Assembly (NCBI GenBank): GCA_903902945.1
Contig: CAIUWU010000272.1
Coordinates: 1 to 5,949, forward strand
Length of the DNA: 5,949 nucleotides
Direction of reading: 5' to 3'
Origin: an uncultured Pseudomonadota bacterium
GTDB taxonomy: Bacteria > Pseudomonadota > Gammaproteobacteria > Methylococcales > Methylomonadaceae
Shown: positions 5,697-5,949 of the stretch, piece after piece
Numbering within the stretch: the first letter of the stretch is position 1
Layout: every line of letters begins with the position of its first letter
Program-made: the position numbers and the translations under genes
Notes under the pieces: generated by a model
Told to the model about the DNA's origin: nothing
The model's database searches: none
What the model saw: only the letters and a program-made list of their open reading frames with translations

Positions 5697-5949
5697 ATGA
5701 GTGTTTTAACTAGAAGTTTATTTGAAGATTTATTAAAAGAAGTCAGCCCCGGGTATTATATAAAACCGTTGCATGGTGATCCTCTGCCAAGTCAGAGAAA
5801 AATTGATGTTAAAGAAAATGCAAATGAGTTTATTGTCCACGCTGATATCCCTGGAGCTGGCAAAGATAATATTCATATTGATATCGAGGGTAATTTAATT
5901 ACTGTTCGCGCCCAACTTAATCAGCTCGACAGCGAAAATAAAGATGAAA
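5697..5949 (+). CDS. Small heat-shock protein, Hsp20/alpha-crystallin family (3' end outside window)
   Basis: The first 84 residues are visible and the frame is open at the right edge. After a short N-terminal arm (MSVLTRSLFEDLLKEVSPGYY) the alpha-crystallin domain begins near residue 35. RKIDVKENANEFIVHADIPG and the following KDNIHIDIEGNLITVRAQ show the family's strand pattern and its A-D-I/L-P-G signature. These ATP-independent cytoplasmic holdases bind unfolding proteins and form large oligomers through a C-terminal I-x-I/V motif, which lies outside the window. The start ATG at 5697-5699 has AGGAG 9 nt upstream. Codon use is AT-rich compared with ilvD. The sequence is closer to general bacterial Hsp20 than to E. 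coli IbpA/IbpB. Heat control may act through the long leader. Confidence 0.93.
   Translation, partial: MSVLTRSLFEDLLKEVSPGYYIKPLHGDPLPSQRKIDVKENANEFIVHADIPGAGKDNIHIDIEGNLITVRAQLNQLDSENKDE

Overview
The window looks like chromosomal DNA of a gammaproteobacterium. Its IlvD matches the E. coli enzyme almost residue for residue in length and active-site numbering. Gene density, start sites and terminators are typical of Proteobacteria. A methanotroph of the Methylomonas type is a guess from overall flavour, not something the sequence proves. No insertion sequence, integrase, tRNA, rRNA or CRISPR array is visible.

Layout, left to right. (1) Positions 1-387 (+) hold the C-terminal end of a chromate transporter (ChrA). 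It converges with (2) a minus-strand pair: a PuuE-type polysaccharide-deacetylase-fold allantoinase (1357-2280) followed, 66 bp downstream, by a two-domain GNAT acetyltransferase (400-1290). The pair is probably read from an extended -10 promoter near 2314-2322, with two perfect inverted repeats just upstream. (3) Positions 2281-2854 are a 574-bp divergent intergenic region. Its AT-rich middle carries two consensus DnaA boxes facing each other 5 bp apart, further DnaA-like boxes, a full-consensus IHF site and helically phased AT-rich repeats. This is the most unusual part of the window and resembles a replication-control locus (oriC, DARS or datA type). (4) ilvD (2855-4708, +), dihydroxy-acid dehydratase of branched-chain amino acid synthesis, ends in an intrinsic terminator. 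(5) A small exported lipocalin-like protein (4928-5317, +) has its own strong terminator. (6) A 379-bp gap contains an extended -10 promoter and a long, structured 5' leader in front of (7) a small heat-shock protein (Hsp20/alpha-crystallin) that runs off the right edge.

The genes do not form one pathway. They are separate units: metal efflux, a possible purine/ureide or deacetylase function with an acetyltransferase, amino acid synthesis, an envelope protein and a chaperone. Most of the interest lies between the genes: the DnaA/IHF cluster upstream of ilvD, and the hsp20 leader, which shows competing stems and a possible ROSE-like pairing with the Shine-Dalgarno sequence.
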